Positions 24,504 to 34,057 of a stretch of 39,257 nt of DNA are shown one piece after another. The position numbers and the translations under genes were made by a program. Source of the DNA: Flavobacterium antarcticum DSM 19726 (GTDB taxonomy: Bacteria > Bacteroidota > Bacteroidia > Flavobacteriales > Flavobacteriaceae). The DNA is taken from the NCBI RefSeq assembly GCF_000419685.1, contig NZ_ATTM01000009.1, positions 1-39,257 on the forward strand, written 5' to 3'. The notes under the pieces are model-generated. The model saw nothing but the letters and a program-made list of their open reading frames with translations, was not told the DNA's origin and searched no databases. The number at the start of each line of letters is the position of its first letter. The stretch's first letter is position 1.

Positions 24504-26540
24504 ATGAGAAAAACCCTATTTATAGTAAGCTTGTTTTTAACAACTATTATGCAAGCACAAGATCGTCCTCAGCCAAAACCAGGACCAGCTCCTGTTATTA
24601 ATATTGGCAAACCGCAAACTTTTGAATTGAAAAATGGTTTAAAAGTAATGGTTGTAGAAAACCATAAATTACCAAGAGTATCATTTAACTTAAGTATTGA
24701 CAACGCTCCTTATGCGGAAGGCAATAAAAAAGGTGTTGCTGATTTAACAAGCAGCATGATGGGTAATGGCACGAAAACAATGCCTAAGGATAAATTCAAC
24801 GAAGAAGTAGACTTCTTAGGAGCGAACATCGGATTTAGTTTAGGTGGCGCGTCAGCAAGTGGTTTATCTAAATACACAGATAAAATCCTTTCTTTAATGG
24901 TTGACGGAGCTTTAAATTCTGTTTTCACACAAGAAGAATTAGAAAAAGAAAGAGCTAAACTTATTGAAGGATTAAAAAGCCAAGAAAAAAGCGTTACCGC
25001 AGTTGCAGGTCGTGTGGAAGATGTTTTGTTTTTTGGAAAAACACATCCCGGTGGCGAATATTTGACCGAAGAAACAATCAATAATGTTTCTCTTGCAGAT
25101 GTTAAGAATGAATATGCAACTTACTTCGTTCCAGGAGACGCTTACTTAGTAGTCATTGGAGACGTTAAATTTAAAGACGTTAAAAAAGCAGTTGAAAAAG
25201 CATTCAGCAGTTGGAAAAAAGCAGTAGCACCAGCGATTGTTTATGCAGATCCTAAAGACGTTCAGTATTCTCAAATCAACTTTGTTGACATGCCGAATGC
25301 AGTTCAATCAGAAATTTCATTAGTGAATGTTTCAGATTTGAAAATGACGGATAAAGATTATTTTGCAGTCCTTTTAGCAAACCAAGTTTTAGGTGGTGAC
25401 TTTAACAGCTACTTAAACATGAACTTGAGAGAAGCTCACGGATGGACTTACGGAGCGCGTTCAAGCATTCGTGGAAACAAATATGTTGGAAAATTTAAAG
25501 CCAACACACAAGTTAGAAACGCTGTAACAGATAGTGCTGTAGTTGAATTTTTTAAAGAAATTAAAAAAATAAGAACAGAGAAAGTGGAAGCTGATATGTT
25601 GAAAAACGTAAAAGCAGGTTACGTAGGTAATTTCGTTATGGCAATGGAAAAACCAGGTACAATTGCACGTTATGCACTTTTGACACAAACTCAAAACTTG
25701 CCAGCTGATTTCTTTGAAAACTACGTGAAAAACATCAATGCAGTTACTGTAGATGATATTTTAAGAGTTTCTAAAAAATACTTCCACGAAGACAATCTCC
25801 GTGTTTTAGTAACAGGTAAGGCTTCAGAAGTATTATCAGGATTAGAAGCATTAAAAATGCCAATTTTCTACTTTGACAAATTTGGTAACCCAACTGAAAA
25901 ACCAGCTACTTCTAAAGAAGTTCCTGCAGGAGTAACTGCTAAAACAGTTTTTGATAATTACATCAAAGCAATTGGTGGAGAAAAAGCAGTTAAAGCGGTA
26001 AAAACGGTTATGATGGTAGGTTCTACAACTATTCCTCAAATGCCAAGTCCACTTACTTATACTTCTAAAAACGACAGTAAAGATCGTCTGATGGTTGAAG
26101 TTACAATGGGTGCGATGAGTATGATGAAACAAGTAGTAGGCGACAAAACTGGATATGCTGCACAACAAGGTCAGAAAATGGATGTTCCTGCAGAAGAATT
26201 TGCAGAAATGAAAGCCGATGCTAAATTATTCCCTGAATTAATGGCGCCAACTGGAAAGTTGACTTCAATAGAGTCAATGGACGGTTCAGATGTTTATGCT
26301 ATTGAAAACGGGAAAACAACAACTTACTATGATGTAAAATCAGGTTTGAAAGTTGCGGACTCTAAAATGCAAGAACAAGGTGGCCAAAAAATGGTTACTA
26401 CGACATACTACAAAGACTACAGAGATGTAAAAGGAGTTAAATTCCCTTTCAATATCGTTATGAATGTTGGTGTTGAATTGGATATTAAAATAGCTGATGT
26501 AAAAGTAAACGAAGGCGTTACTGATGCTGATTTTCAATAA
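24504..26540 (+). CDS. M16 family peptidase-like partner, non-catalytic, with extra C-terminal domain
   Basis: The protein has 678 aa from the ATG at 24,504 (an upstream in-frame start at 24,462 overlaps the preceding gene and lacks the signal peptide context). A signal peptide (MRKTLFIVSLFLTTIMQAQ) is followed by an M16 fold from about 30 to 450 in which the HxxEH site is replaced (KKGVADLTSSMMGNGT), so it should be the substrate-binding, inactive subunit. The R/Y motif region (GWTYGARSSIRG) is kept. About 190 extra C-terminal residues form a beta-rich domain resembling the outer-membrane lipoprotein-sorting type fold (VFDNYIKAIGGEKAVKAVKT; YYKDYRDVKGVKFPFNIV). It pairs with the gene 10 bp upstream and ends at a strong terminator. 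Confidence 0.9.
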   Translation: MRKTLFIVSLFLTTIMQAQDRPQPKPGPAPVINIGKPQTFELKNGLKVMVVENHKLPRVSFNLSIDNAPYAEGNKKGVADLTSSMMGNGTKTMPKDKFNEEVDFLGANIGFSLGGASASGLSKYTDKILSLMVDGALNSVFTQEELEKERAKLIEGLKSQEKSVTAVAGRVEDVLFFGKTHPGGEYLTEETINNVSLADVKNEYATYFVPGDAYLVVIGDVKFKDVKKAVEKAFSSWKKAVAPAIVYADPKDVQYSQINFVDMPNAVQSEISLVNVSDLKMTDKDYFAVLLANQVLGGDFNSYLNMNLREAHGWTYGARSSIRGNKYVGKFKANTQVRNAVTDSAVVEFFKEIKKIRTEKVEADMLKNVKAGYVGNFVMAMEKPGTIARYALLTQTQNLPADFFENYVKNINAVTVDDILRVSKKYFHEDNLRVLVTGKASEVLSGLEALKMPIFYFDKFGNPTEKPATSKEVPAGVTAKTVFDNYIKAIGGEKAVKAVKTVMMVGSTTIPQMPSPLTYTSKNDSKDRLMVEVTMGAMSMMKQVVGDKTGYAAQQGQKMDVPAEEFAEMKADAKLFPELMAPTGKLTSIESMDGSDVYAIENGKTTTYYDVKSGLKVADSKMQEQGGQKMVTTTYYKDYRDVKGVKFPFNIVMNVGVELDIKIADVKVNEGVTDADFQ

Positions 26541-26561
26541 AAATCACATTTGCTTATAAAT

Positions 26562-26595
26562 AAAAATGACCGTCAGAAATGACGGTCATTTTTTT
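26562..26595 (+). terminator. Terminator of the M16 peptidase operon
   Basis: A 13-bp stem (AAAATGACCGTCA with TGACGGTCATTTT) capped by a GAAA tetraloop is followed by T's. It may act bidirectionally for the convergent DUF2007 gene. Confidence 0.9.
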
Positions 26596-26614
26596 ATACA
26601 TAAAATCCTACTCT

Positions 26615-27022
26615 TTACCTGAACTCCGTTCCACAACTTTTACACTTATATACGTTTTTGAAATAGAATGGAAAAGCAGTAAATAAAAACATAGTAGCCA
26701 TGGACAACAAACCCTTATAACCTTTCATCGAGCGGTAATTGATATATAAATCAGTTGATGCACATTTTGGACAAGCAATTGTCTGATTGTTTTCATCAAG
26801 GTTAGGTGCGTCTTTTAATTCTTGTAAAATGGATCGCACAATTTCTTCATCCTTCTCGGCTACCTTTAATTTAATTCCACCAACACTATTGCTAAACAAG
26901 GGATTTAAACTGACAATGTGTTCGTCAAAAACAAAACATTGAATGCCTTCACTATCCAATTTTGATCGTAAAAGATGCAAATCAACCGGATTGTCAAAAA
27001 TCTGAACGGTTACTAATTTCAT
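26615..27022 (-). CDS. DUF2007 (putative signal-transducing) protein with zinc ribbon and membrane segment
   Basis: In the 135-aa protein, residues 1-70 fit DUF2007 (MKLVTVQIFDNPVDLHLLRS, then LDSEGIQCFVFDEHIV and GGIKLKVAEKDEE), a small ferredoxin-like alpha-beta domain of unknown role. A split zinc ribbon follows, with CPKCASTDLY near residue 90 and CKSCGTEFR at the C-terminus, and a hydrophobic helix between them (LLSMATMFLFTAFPFYF). The gene follows the EamA transporter gene by 10 bp and is probably co-transcribed with it. Confidence 0.8.
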   Translation of the reverse strand: MKLVTVQIFDNPVDLHLLRSKLDSEGIQCFVFDEHIVSLNPLFSNSVGGIKLKVAEKDEEIVRSILQELKDAPNLDENNQTIACPKCASTDLYINYRSMKGYKGLLSMATMFLFTAFPFYFKNVYKCKSCGTEFR

Positions 27023-27032
27023 ACGAAAATTA

Positions 27033-27899
27033 TTATTTCTTGGCCGATAAATATATGCCTATAAATATGATTACAGCACCAACATACTGTATCGGTGTGA
27101 ATAATTCTTGATCTAAAATACCCCAGAAAAAAGCAACTACAGGAATCATATAAGTAACCGAAGAAGCAAAAATGGGCGAAGACATCTGAATCAATTTGAA
27201 ATAAATAATATTCGCAATTCCTGTTCCTACGGTTCCTAAAATAACAATGTAAAGCATTGCATTTTGAACTTCACTTTTGTGAACAACAGTTACAAAGTCA
27301 GTGGAGAACAAAATTACAAGTGCGGGAACTAAAAGTACGGAGAAATTTCCTGCAGTAATGGCCAAAGGTTTTACATCTGATAAATATTTTTTAATCAAAT
27401 TCACGTTTAGCGAATAACAAAAAGCAGCAAAAACAACCAACAATGCATACCAATAATTTTGTTCCGGATTATTTGCAGCTCCATTCACAATGAGCAAAAT
27501 ACTTCCGGCTAAACCGATGATGACACCATAAACTTGACGGCGTTGAACGTCTAATCCAAATGCCAAGATTCCAATCACTAATGCGCCAAGTGGTGTAAGT
27601 GAATTTAAAACCGCTGTTATTGAACTCGAAATTTCTGTTTCAGCAATTGAAAATAAATATACCGGCATGAAGGTTCCTACAAAAGCAGTTAAAGCGATAT
27701 ACTTCCACTTTCCTTGTGGAATAGTTGCAATACTTTTAAATCCAATAATCATCAGAAAAATAGTTGCAAAAATAATCCGTAAAGAACCCAGTTGATAAGG
27801 TGTCAATCCAACTAAACCTCTTTTGATTAAAATAAAAGAACTACCCCAAATCAAGGCCAAAACAAACAATAAAATCCACTTCAAATGCTTTGATAACAT
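27033..27899 (-). CDS. EamA/DMT family transporter
   Basis: This 288-aa inner-membrane protein has about ten hydrophobic helices in two EamA repeats; the first repeat shows the family hallmark LALIWGSSFILIKRGL. Drug/metabolite transporters of this family export amino acids or metabolites; the substrate here cannot be told. The start is placed at the ATG at 27,899 (MLSKHLKWILLFVLAL); the longer frame to 27,971 adds 24 polar residues before the first helix and runs into the divergent promoter region. It is followed by the DUF2007 gene. Confidence 0.88.
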   Translation of the reverse strand: MLSKHLKWILLFVLALIWGSSFILIKRGLVGLTPYQLGSLRIIFATIFLMIIGFKSIATIPQGKWKYIALTAFVGTFMPVYLFSIAETEISSSITAVLNSLTPLGALVIGILAFGLDVQRRQVYGVIIGLAGSILLIVNGAANNPEQNYWYALLVVFAAFCYSLNVNLIKKYLSDVKPLAITAGNFSVLLVPALVILFSTDFVTVVHKSEVQNAMLYIVILGTVGTGIANIIYFKLIQMSSPIFASSVTYMIPVVAFFWGILDQELFTPIQYVGAVIIFIGIYLSAKK

Positions 27900-28021
27900 A
27901 CTTAAAATTTTGAAATGCAAAATTCTAATATTAAAATGAATTTCGATTGCTTTTTTGATTATTTTTGTCACTAATTATCAGCATTCTAATTGCTAAAAAT
28001 TATAATTTAATTTTTATAAAT

Positions 28022-28552
28022 ATGAAAAAATCACTTTTTATCTTCGCTCTTTCAGCATTATTTTTAACAAGCTGCAAAGACAATACAACTGCTACAACAG
28101 AGACGAAAACAGAGCATATAACAGAAACTACTAAGGAAAAAAAACCGACAGCTCTTGTTGGAAAAGTAGAAACTGCAAGTTTTACGATTGACGGTATGAG
28201 TTGCGAAATCATGTGTGCTTCAAAAATTCAAAAAGAATTAACAGCAACAGAAGGCGTTCAAAACGCAACAGTTGACTTTGATAAAAAACTAGCTACTATC
28301 GAATATGATTCAGCAGTAACGTCTCCTGAAAAATTAGTTGAATTAGTAGAAGCAGTGAATGGAGGCGACTCTTATAAAGTTTCAAACCTAAAAACTTCCG
28401 CAGACCACGCGTCTTTATTTCAAGAGAAAGAAAAGAAAAAATCACGCAAGCAACGTAAAGCAGATGAAAAATCAGCTGCAGAAGCAAAAACAGCTAAACC
28501 AGCTTGTTGCTCTTCTAAAAAAGCCTGTTCTGAAAAGAAAGAAACAATGTAA
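28022..28552 (+). CDS. Lipoprotein with heavy-metal-associated (HMA) domain and Cys-rich tail
   Basis: The protein has 176 aa from the ATG at 28,022. MKKSLFIFALSALFLTSC is a lipoprotein signal (Cys18). A Thr/Glu-rich linker leads to an HMA domain (residues about 50-115, FTIDGMSCEIMCASKIQKEL) in which the usual CxxC is CxxxC (C-E-I-M-C), a variant I associate with Flavobacterial paralogues. The tail is Lys/Ala-rich and ends with CCSSKKAC, four more possible metal ligands. An envelope metal-binding or metallochaperone role is likely; the metal is unknown. It is a monocistronic gene with a clear terminator, divergent from the EamA transporter. Confidence 0.85.
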   Translation: MKKSLFIFALSALFLTSCKDNTTATTETKTEHITETTKEKKPTALVGKVETASFTIDGMSCEIMCASKIQKELTATEGVQNATVDFDKKLATIEYDSAVTSPEKLVELVEAVNGGDSYKVSNLKTSADHASLFQEKEKKKSRKQRKADEKSAAEAKTAKPACCSSKKACSEKKETM

Positions 28553-28577
28553 GCTTTTACAGAAAATAAGTAAATCT

Positions 28578-28605
28578 AAGGAACTCGTTTGAGTTCCTTT
28601 TTTTA
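28578..28605 (+). terminator. Terminator of the HMA lipoprotein gene
   Basis: A 9-bp perfect stem (AAGGAACTC and complement) with a GTTT loop is followed by a T-run. Confidence 0.9.
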
Positions 28606-28796
28606 TGATCTTTTTTAAAAAAAAGACTAAAACCCTAGACAACAACTATTTGACCACGAATTAGGAGTGTGAAAAAGATTAGTTGTCTTGGCTGTAGCCA
28701 ATAAATTTCCCTACCGCCGAAAAAGCACCTCGTGAAATATTTAAATTTATCCGTTTACAAACGGCATTTTTTTGTACCTTTCTTAAAAAAATTTGC

Positions 28797-30323
28797 ATGC
28801 AGACAGAAATAAATAAAGTAGAACTCCGGAATTTAAGAATTGAAGATTACAAAGAATTAAAAAATTCTATGGTAAAAGCCTATTCTGAAATTGACGGTGC
28901 TTATTGGAACGAAAAAGAAATCAAGAATTTATTGAAGATTTTCCCCGAAGGTCAATTGGTGATTTTAGTTGACGACAAAGTGGTTGGTGCTGCATTGTCG
29001 CTCATTGTCAAATACAAATTGGCAATGACAAATCACAATTACGAAAAAATAACAGGTAATTATACGTTTTCCACACACGACCCAAATGGTGAAATTCTAT
29101 ACGGAATCGATGTCTTTATTGACCCCGCTTTTCGTGGGCTAAGATTGGGTCGACGATTATATGATGCTAGAAAAGAATTGTGTGAACAACTCAATTTAAA
29201 ATCCATCATTTTCGCAGGTAGAATTCCAAACTATACGGAAAATAGTGCTGAATTTACTCCCAAAGAATACATAGAAAAAGTAAAGCTGAAAGACATTCAC
29301 GACCCCGTTTTATCGTTTCAGTTGAGTAATGATTTTCACGTGATTAAGGTGATGAAAAATTACTTGGAAGGCGATACGAGTTCGAAGGATTATGCGGTTT
29401 TACTGGAATGGAATAATATTTACTACGACAAAAGTCCAAAGTTAATCAACGCCCGGAAACCTGTAATTCGTCTTGGATTGGTGCAATGGCAAATGCGTCC
29501 TTTGGCAAATCTTGAAGCTTTGTTCGAACAATCTGAATTTTTTATTGATGTAGTTTCAGGTTATGGAAGTGATTTTGTATTGTTTCCCGAATTGTTTATT
29601 GCTCCTTTGATGGCGGATTACAACCATCTTTCTGAAGCAGATGCGATTCGTGAAATTGCAAGGTATTGCGACCCCATTCAGAAGAAATTTTCAGAATTTG
29701 CTATCTCTTATAACATCAACATTATTACGGGAAGTATGCCGTATTTGGAAGACGGAAACTTATATAATGTAGGTTTTTTGTGTAAACGTGACGGAACTTT
29801 TGAGATGTACACCAAAATTCACATTACGCCAAATGAAGTGCAATATTGGGGAATGGTTGGTGGTTCTGAAATTAGAACTTTCGACACCGACTGTGGGAAA
29901 ATTGGAATCATGATTTGCTACGATGTTGAATTTCCTGAACTTTCTCGTCTGATGTCGGATGAAGGAATGGAAATTTTATTCGTGCCTTTCTTGACGGATA
30001 CGCAAAACGGTTACACACGAGTAAAACTTTGTGCTCAAGCGCGTGCAATTGAAAACGAGTGTTATGTAGCAATTGCTGGTTGTGTCGGGAATTTACCAAA
30101 AGTGAATAACATGGACATTCAATATGCTCAAGCAGCCGTTTTTACTCCTTCTGATTTTGCTTTTCCAAGTAACGGAATCAAGGCGGAAGCGACTCCAAAT
30201 ACCGAAATGACCCTAATTGTAGACGTTGATTTAGATTTATTGAAAAAATTACACGAGCACGGAAGCGTTCGAATTTTAAAAGACAGAAGGCATGATTTGT
30301 ATGAGATTAAGAAACTAAAGTAA
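28797..30323 (+). CDS. GNAT acetyltransferase fused to carbon-nitrogen hydrolase (nitrilase family)
   Basis: The 508-aa protein has an N-terminal GNAT domain (about 1-215) whose acetyl-CoA loop reads RGLRLGRRLYDAR. The C-terminal nitrilase-superfamily domain (about 225-500) has a complete Glu-Lys-Cys triad: VLFPELFIAP, MYTKIHITP and GIMICYDVEFPE. The second domain should hydrolyse an amide such as an N-carbamoyl or omega-amide compound. The fusion is widespread in bacteria, so it is not specific to this window; the substrate is unknown. It is followed after 6 bp by a small zinc-finger gene, suggesting an operon. Confidence 0.92.
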   Translation: MQTEINKVELRNLRIEDYKELKNSMVKAYSEIDGAYWNEKEIKNLLKIFPEGQLVILVDDKVVGAALSLIVKYKLAMTNHNYEKITGNYTFSTHDPNGEILYGIDVFIDPAFRGLRLGRRLYDARKELCEQLNLKSIIFAGRIPNYTENSAEFTPKEYIEKVKLKDIHDPVLSFQLSNDFHVIKVMKNYLEGDTSSKDYAVLLEWNNIYYDKSPKLINARKPVIRLGLVQWQMRPLANLEALFEQSEFFIDVVSGYGSDFVLFPELFIAPLMADYNHLSEADAIREIARYCDPIQKKFSEFAISYNINIITGSMPYLEDGNLYNVGFLCKRDGTFEMYTKIHITPNEVQYWGMVGGSEIRTFDTDCGKIGIMICYDVEFPELSRLMSDEGMEILFVPFLTDTQNGYTRVKLCAQARAIENECYVAIAGCVGNLPKVNNMDIQYAQAAVFTPSDFAFPSNGIKAEATPNTEMTLIVDVDLDLLKKLHEHGSVRILKDRRHDLYEIKKLK

Positions 30324-30329
30324 TACGGT

Positions 30330-30677
30330 ATGAAAAATTGTATTGAATGTGACGAGAAATTTAGCGGTCGTGAAGACAAGAAGTTTTGCAGCGACGGATG
30401 TCGAAATGCATTCAATAACAAAATCAATAAGGACAGCACAAATTACATGCGAAACATTAACAACAAATTGCGGAAAAACTACCGCATTTTGAGTGAATTA
30501 AATGTAGAAGGAAAAACAAAAACTTCTCGCACAAAGTTGATTGCTAAAGGTTTTGATTTTGAATTTTTTACCAACATTTTAAATACAAAAACAGGAAACA
30601 CGTATTTCTTTTTGTACGACCAAGGCTATATGGCTTTGGAAAACGAATATTATATTTTAGTTAAAAAAGACACCTGA
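30330..30677 (+). CDS. Small protein with N-terminal zinc finger (DUF2116-like)
   Basis: The 115-aa protein has four cysteines in the first 24 residues (CIECDEKFSGREDKKFCSDGC) that form a treble-clef-like zinc site, followed by RNAFNNK as in DUF2116-type proteins. A basic helical stretch and a beta-rich C-terminus (GNTYFFLYDQGYMALENEYY) complete it. I recall similar proteins across Flavobacteriia, with no known function. It is probably co-transcribed with the GNAT-nitrilase gene. Confidence 0.75.
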   Translation: MKNCIECDEKFSGREDKKFCSDGCRNAFNNKINKDSTNYMRNINNKLRKNYRILSELNVEGKTKTSRTKLIAKGFDFEFFTNILNTKTGNTYFFLYDQGYMALENEYYILVKKDT

Positions 30678-30784
30678 AAATCAATATTTTAATATAATGA
30701 AGCGATTTCGAATATAAACTTTATCTTTAATCCAACTTTTGCTTCGTTTTGAGGAAGAAAAGCCAAATCCAAATCTCCTTTTTA

Positions 30785-33208
30785 ATGAAAAGAAATTCCC
30801 TAACCCTACTTTCAGTTCTTTTTATCAGCGGAATTATCTATTGGATATTTTTTGCAATGATGCCGCAATCGGTTTCAAAAGTAGAAGGTTCCTTGTCGGA
30901 GTTTTCAACGCAAAGAGCTTTAAAGAAATTAGCGGTTATTACCAAAGAACCGCATTATGTAGGCACTCAAAATCACGAAGTTGTTGCTGAATTTTTAGTA
31001 AAGGAATTAGAAAATTTAGGATTGGAAACTTCCATTCAAGAAGGATACACCTTGACGGATTGGGGAAATTTAGTAAAGTCAAAAAACATTTTAGCTCGGA
31101 TAAAAGGAAGCGCAAATTCAAAAGCATTGCTTTTATTGTCGCATTACGACAGTGCTCCACATTCTAAATCACTTGGTGCGAGTGACGACGGTTCGGGAAT
31201 TGTTACGATTTTAGAAGGTTTGCGAACGTATTTGCACAATAATTCACAACCTAAAAACGATATTATTATTCTGTTTTCGGATGCCGAAGAATTGGGTTTA
31301 AACGGTGCCGCACTTTTCGTCACTAAACATGAATGGGCAAAAGAGGTGGGACTCGCAATTAATTTTGAAGCGCGAGGAACATCGGGGCCCTCGTATATGT
31401 TGATGGAAGTAAACAACGGAAATGCAGCAATGGTGCAACAATTTGCGGAAGCAAAACCTAAATTCCCGGTTTCAAATTCGTTGATGTACAGCATTTATAA
31501 AATGCTCCCCAATGACACGGATTTGACTGTCTTCAGAGAAGAAGGAAAAATTCAAGGACTAAATTTTGCTTTTATTGACAGCCATTATAACTACCATACG
31601 GCACAAGATAACTTGGCTAATTTGAGCGTCAAAACCTTAAAACACCAAGGCACTTATTTGATGTCAATGTTGACTTACTTCGGAAATGCAGATTTGCGAA
31701 AGTTGGAAACTTCAGATGATGAAGTCTATTTCAATACACCAATCAATTTTACCCATTATCCCTTTTCATGGAATTTTCCTTTAATCGGATTGGCTTTTGC
31801 ATTGTTTCTAGCGTTTGTTTTTATTGGGATTGGGAAGAAAGTATTGCATATTTCAGATGTACTTCGCGGCTTTGTTCCGTTTTTAAGCTCTATTTTAGTT
31901 TCGGGTCTTTTAGGCTTTTTAGGTTGGAAAGTTTTACTGTTGCTTTATCCGCAATACCAAGACATTTTGCATGGATTTACGTATAATGGCCACGATTATA
32001 TAATTGCTTTTGCATCGCTAGCATTGATGGTTTCGTTCTTTTTTTATCGAAATTACCGGAGTGAAATCCAAGTGATGAATGCTTCCATAGCTCCTATTTT
32101 TCTATGGATAATCATTAATTTATTCATTGCCATCTATCTTCCTGGCGGAAGTTTCTTCATCATTCCTGTTTTTGGAATGTTGCTTTCCCTGGGATTTTTC
32201 ATCATCACACAACGAGCAAGTCCGGTATTGAATTTATTGTTCAGCATTCCGGCTTTAGTAATTTTCTTACCATTTGTAGTGACACTTCCTGTAGGATTAG
32301 GTCTAAAAATGTTGATGGGAAGCACTTTATTAATTGCATTGGTTTTTGGATTGTTACTGCCTGTTTTTGGCGCATTTAAAGGAAAGAAAGTGTGGTCTAC
32401 AATCAGTTTATTAATTGCAATTGGCTTTTTTATCAATGCCCACATAAATTCCAACTACACAAATGAAAAGGCAAAACCAAACAGTTTATTGTACGTTTTG
32501 AATGCAGATACAAACTCGGCTGTTTGGGCTTCTTATGATAAAAACATAGACGATTGGACTAAAAATTATTTGGGGAATTCACCTCAAAAATCGGACTCTA
32601 TTCATAATTTACCTTTATTTAGCAAATACAATTCAGCGTTTACTTTCACATCAAAAGCAGATTTGAAATCCATTTCTGGCCCTTCTATACAATTCAATAA
32701 AGACACAATTGTTCGTGCTCGAAAACAGTATTTAATAACCATTTCACCCAATAGAAAAGTAAATCGCTATGATATTTTTGCCAATGAAAACATGGATTTC
32801 TATAATTTAAAAGCAAATGGCGTTTCGCTTATTGGTTGGAAAGACGCAAAATACCGGCGAAAAGGCAAAAAGATTTTGAGTTATTATGTCGTGAATAATG
32901 AACCGTTAGAATTATCATTTACACTTGATGCATCTACGAAATTGGATATGGAATTGATGGAATCGTCTTTTGATTTATTAGAAAACGAACAATTTTCTGT
33001 TCCAAAAAGACAGTCGTGGATGATTCCAACGCCGTTTGTTTTAAACGATGCAGTAGTGATTCGTCAGAAGATAAAACCAAATAGCTTAAAACGGCAAACA
33101 CCTACAGATTCTATAATCTTAATAAATCCTATGATAAAAAGTAACGCTATAATCACAAAGTCCGTTACTCCAATAATCGTTTCAGATTCTATTATTACAA
33201 AACCTTAA
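30785..33208 (+). CDS. Membrane-bound M28 family zinc aminopeptidase
   Basis: The protein has 807 aa from the ATG at 30,785; an upstream TTG in frame is unlikely. An N-terminal membrane anchor (about 6-25) precedes an M28 domain with the zinc ligands H120 (LSHYD), D134/D135 (SDDGSG), E168/E169 (SDAEELGL), E195 (NFEARG) and a His in NYHTAQDN. Roughly nine transmembrane helices follow (about 330-565), then an extracytoplasmic beta-rich domain of about 230 residues. The layout resembles ER metallopeptidase-like M28 proteins of Bacteroidetes. It likely cleaves peptides outside the cytoplasmic membrane. The stop is 2 bp before the epimerase gene, so the two are one operon. Confidence 0.9.
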   Translation: MKRNSLTLLSVLFISGIIYWIFFAMMPQSVSKVEGSLSEFSTQRALKKLAVITKEPHYVGTQNHEVVAEFLVKELENLGLETSIQEGYTLTDWGNLVKSKNILARIKGSANSKALLLLSHYDSAPHSKSLGASDDGSGIVTILEGLRTYLHNNSQPKNDIIILFSDAEELGLNGAALFVTKHEWAKEVGLAINFEARGTSGPSYMLMEVNNGNAAMVQQFAEAKPKFPVSNSLMYSIYKMLPNDTDLTVFREEGKIQGLNFAFIDSHYNYHTAQDNLANLSVKTLKHQGTYLMSMLTYFGNADLRKLETSDDEVYFNTPINFTHYPFSWNFPLIGLAFALFLAFVFIGIGKKVLHISDVLRGFVPFLSSILVSGLLGFLGWKVLLLLYPQYQDILHGFTYNGHDYIIAFASLALMVSFFFYRNYRSEIQVMNASIAPIFLWIIINLFIAIYLPGGSFFIIPVFGMLLSLGFFIITQRASPVLNLLFSIPALVIFLPFVVTLPVGLGLKMLMGSTLLIALVFGLLLPVFGAFKGKKVWSTISLLIAIGFFINAHINSNYTNEKAKPNSLLYVLNADTNSAVWASYDKNIDDWTKNYLGNSPQKSDSIHNLPLFSKYNSAFTFTSKADLKSISGPSIQFNKDTIVRARKQYLITISPNRKVNRYDIFANENMDFYNLKANGVSLIGWKDAKYRRKGKKILSYYVVNNEPLELSFTLDASTKLDMELMESSFDLLENEQFSVPKRQSWMIPTPFVLNDAVVIRQKIKPNSLKRQTPTDSIILINPMIKSNAIITKSVTPIIVSDSIITKP

Positions 33209-33210
33209 AC

Positions 33211-34017
33211 ATGGAGCACATTAGTATTTTAGGCTGTGGCTGGTTGGGATTGCCACTCGCCGAACATTTAATTCAAAAAGGATTTTCCATAAAAGGCTCC
33301 ACCACTTCTCCCAATCGGATAGGCGAATTGGAATCCAAAGAAATCGAAGCGTTCATCATCGAACTTTCCGCAGATGAAATTTCAGGAGATTACGAAGCTT
33401 TTCTGCAAAATTCGAAAACCTTAATTATTGATATTCCACCGAAATTGCGAGGAGAAAATCCGGAATCTTTTGTTGGAAAAATGAAAACTTTTATTCAAAA
33501 AGCAGTTTTAAATTCCTCTATCGAAAAGGTATTATTCATCAGTTCTACTTCCGTATATGGCGATGAACCTATAAATGTTACGGAAGAAACCATCGAAAAA
33601 CCAGAAACTTTATCCGGCAAAGAATTACTAGAAACCGAACACCTTCTGCACCAGCAAACGGCTTTCAAAACCACTATTCTAAGATTCGGGGGACTAATTG
33701 GCGGAAGCCGAAACCCTGCCAAATCACTTTCAGGAAAGAGTAATATTGCTACACCTAATGCTCCAATCAATTTAATCCATCAAGACGATTGCATCGGCAT
33801 TATTACTGCAATTATCGTACAAAATTTTTGGGGAGAAAAGATAAATGCTTCGGCTCCATTTCATCCTACGAGAAAAGAATATTATATGGCTAAAGCCAAA
33901 GAGTTAGGATTGCCGCTACCTGAATTTGAAGAAAATAAGGCGTCAGGAAAAGTAATTGATTCTTCGAAATTGATTTCGAAGTTGAATTATAACTTTATTC
34001 ATGTAGAGGATATTTAA
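33211..34017 (+). CDS. NAD(P)-dependent epimerase/dehydratase-like (extended SDR, YeeZ-type)
   Basis: The 268-aa cytosolic protein has a Rossmann start (MEHISILGCGWLGLPLAEHL) with GCGWLG in place of GxxGxxG, as in atypical SDRs related to YeeZ. SSTSVYGD supplies the Ser-Tyr region, and LRFGGLIGGSRNPAKSL is a substrate-loop marker of the group. The reaction is unknown. It lies 2 bp after the M28 peptidase gene. The last 34 codons and the following 2 bases have a divergent second copy at 35,178-35,280, pointing to past recombination at this 3' end. Confidence 0.85.
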   Translation: MEHISILGCGWLGLPLAEHLIQKGFSIKGSTTSPNRIGELESKEIEAFIIELSADEISGDYEAFLQNSKTLIIDIPPKLRGENPESFVGKMKTFIQKAVLNSSIEKVLFISSTSVYGDEPINVTEETIEKPETLSGKELLETEHLLHQQTAFKTTILRFGGLIGGSRNPAKSLSGKSNIATPNAPINLIHQDDCIGIITAIIVQNFWGEKINASAPFHPTRKEYYMAKAKELGLPLPEFEENKASGKVIDSSKLISKLNYNFIHVEDI

Positions 34018-34021
34018 AATT
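33919..34021 (+). repeat. Epimerase 3' end, copy 1 of a 103-base direct repeat
   Basis: This is the intact copy, within the epimerase gene and extending 4 bases past the stop. It aligns without gaps to 35,178-35,280: the last 67 or so bases are identical, and the first 36 carry several differences. Confidence 0.9.
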
Positions 34022-34057
34022 AATGCTCCAAAAGTCATAATTTAAACTTGACTATAA

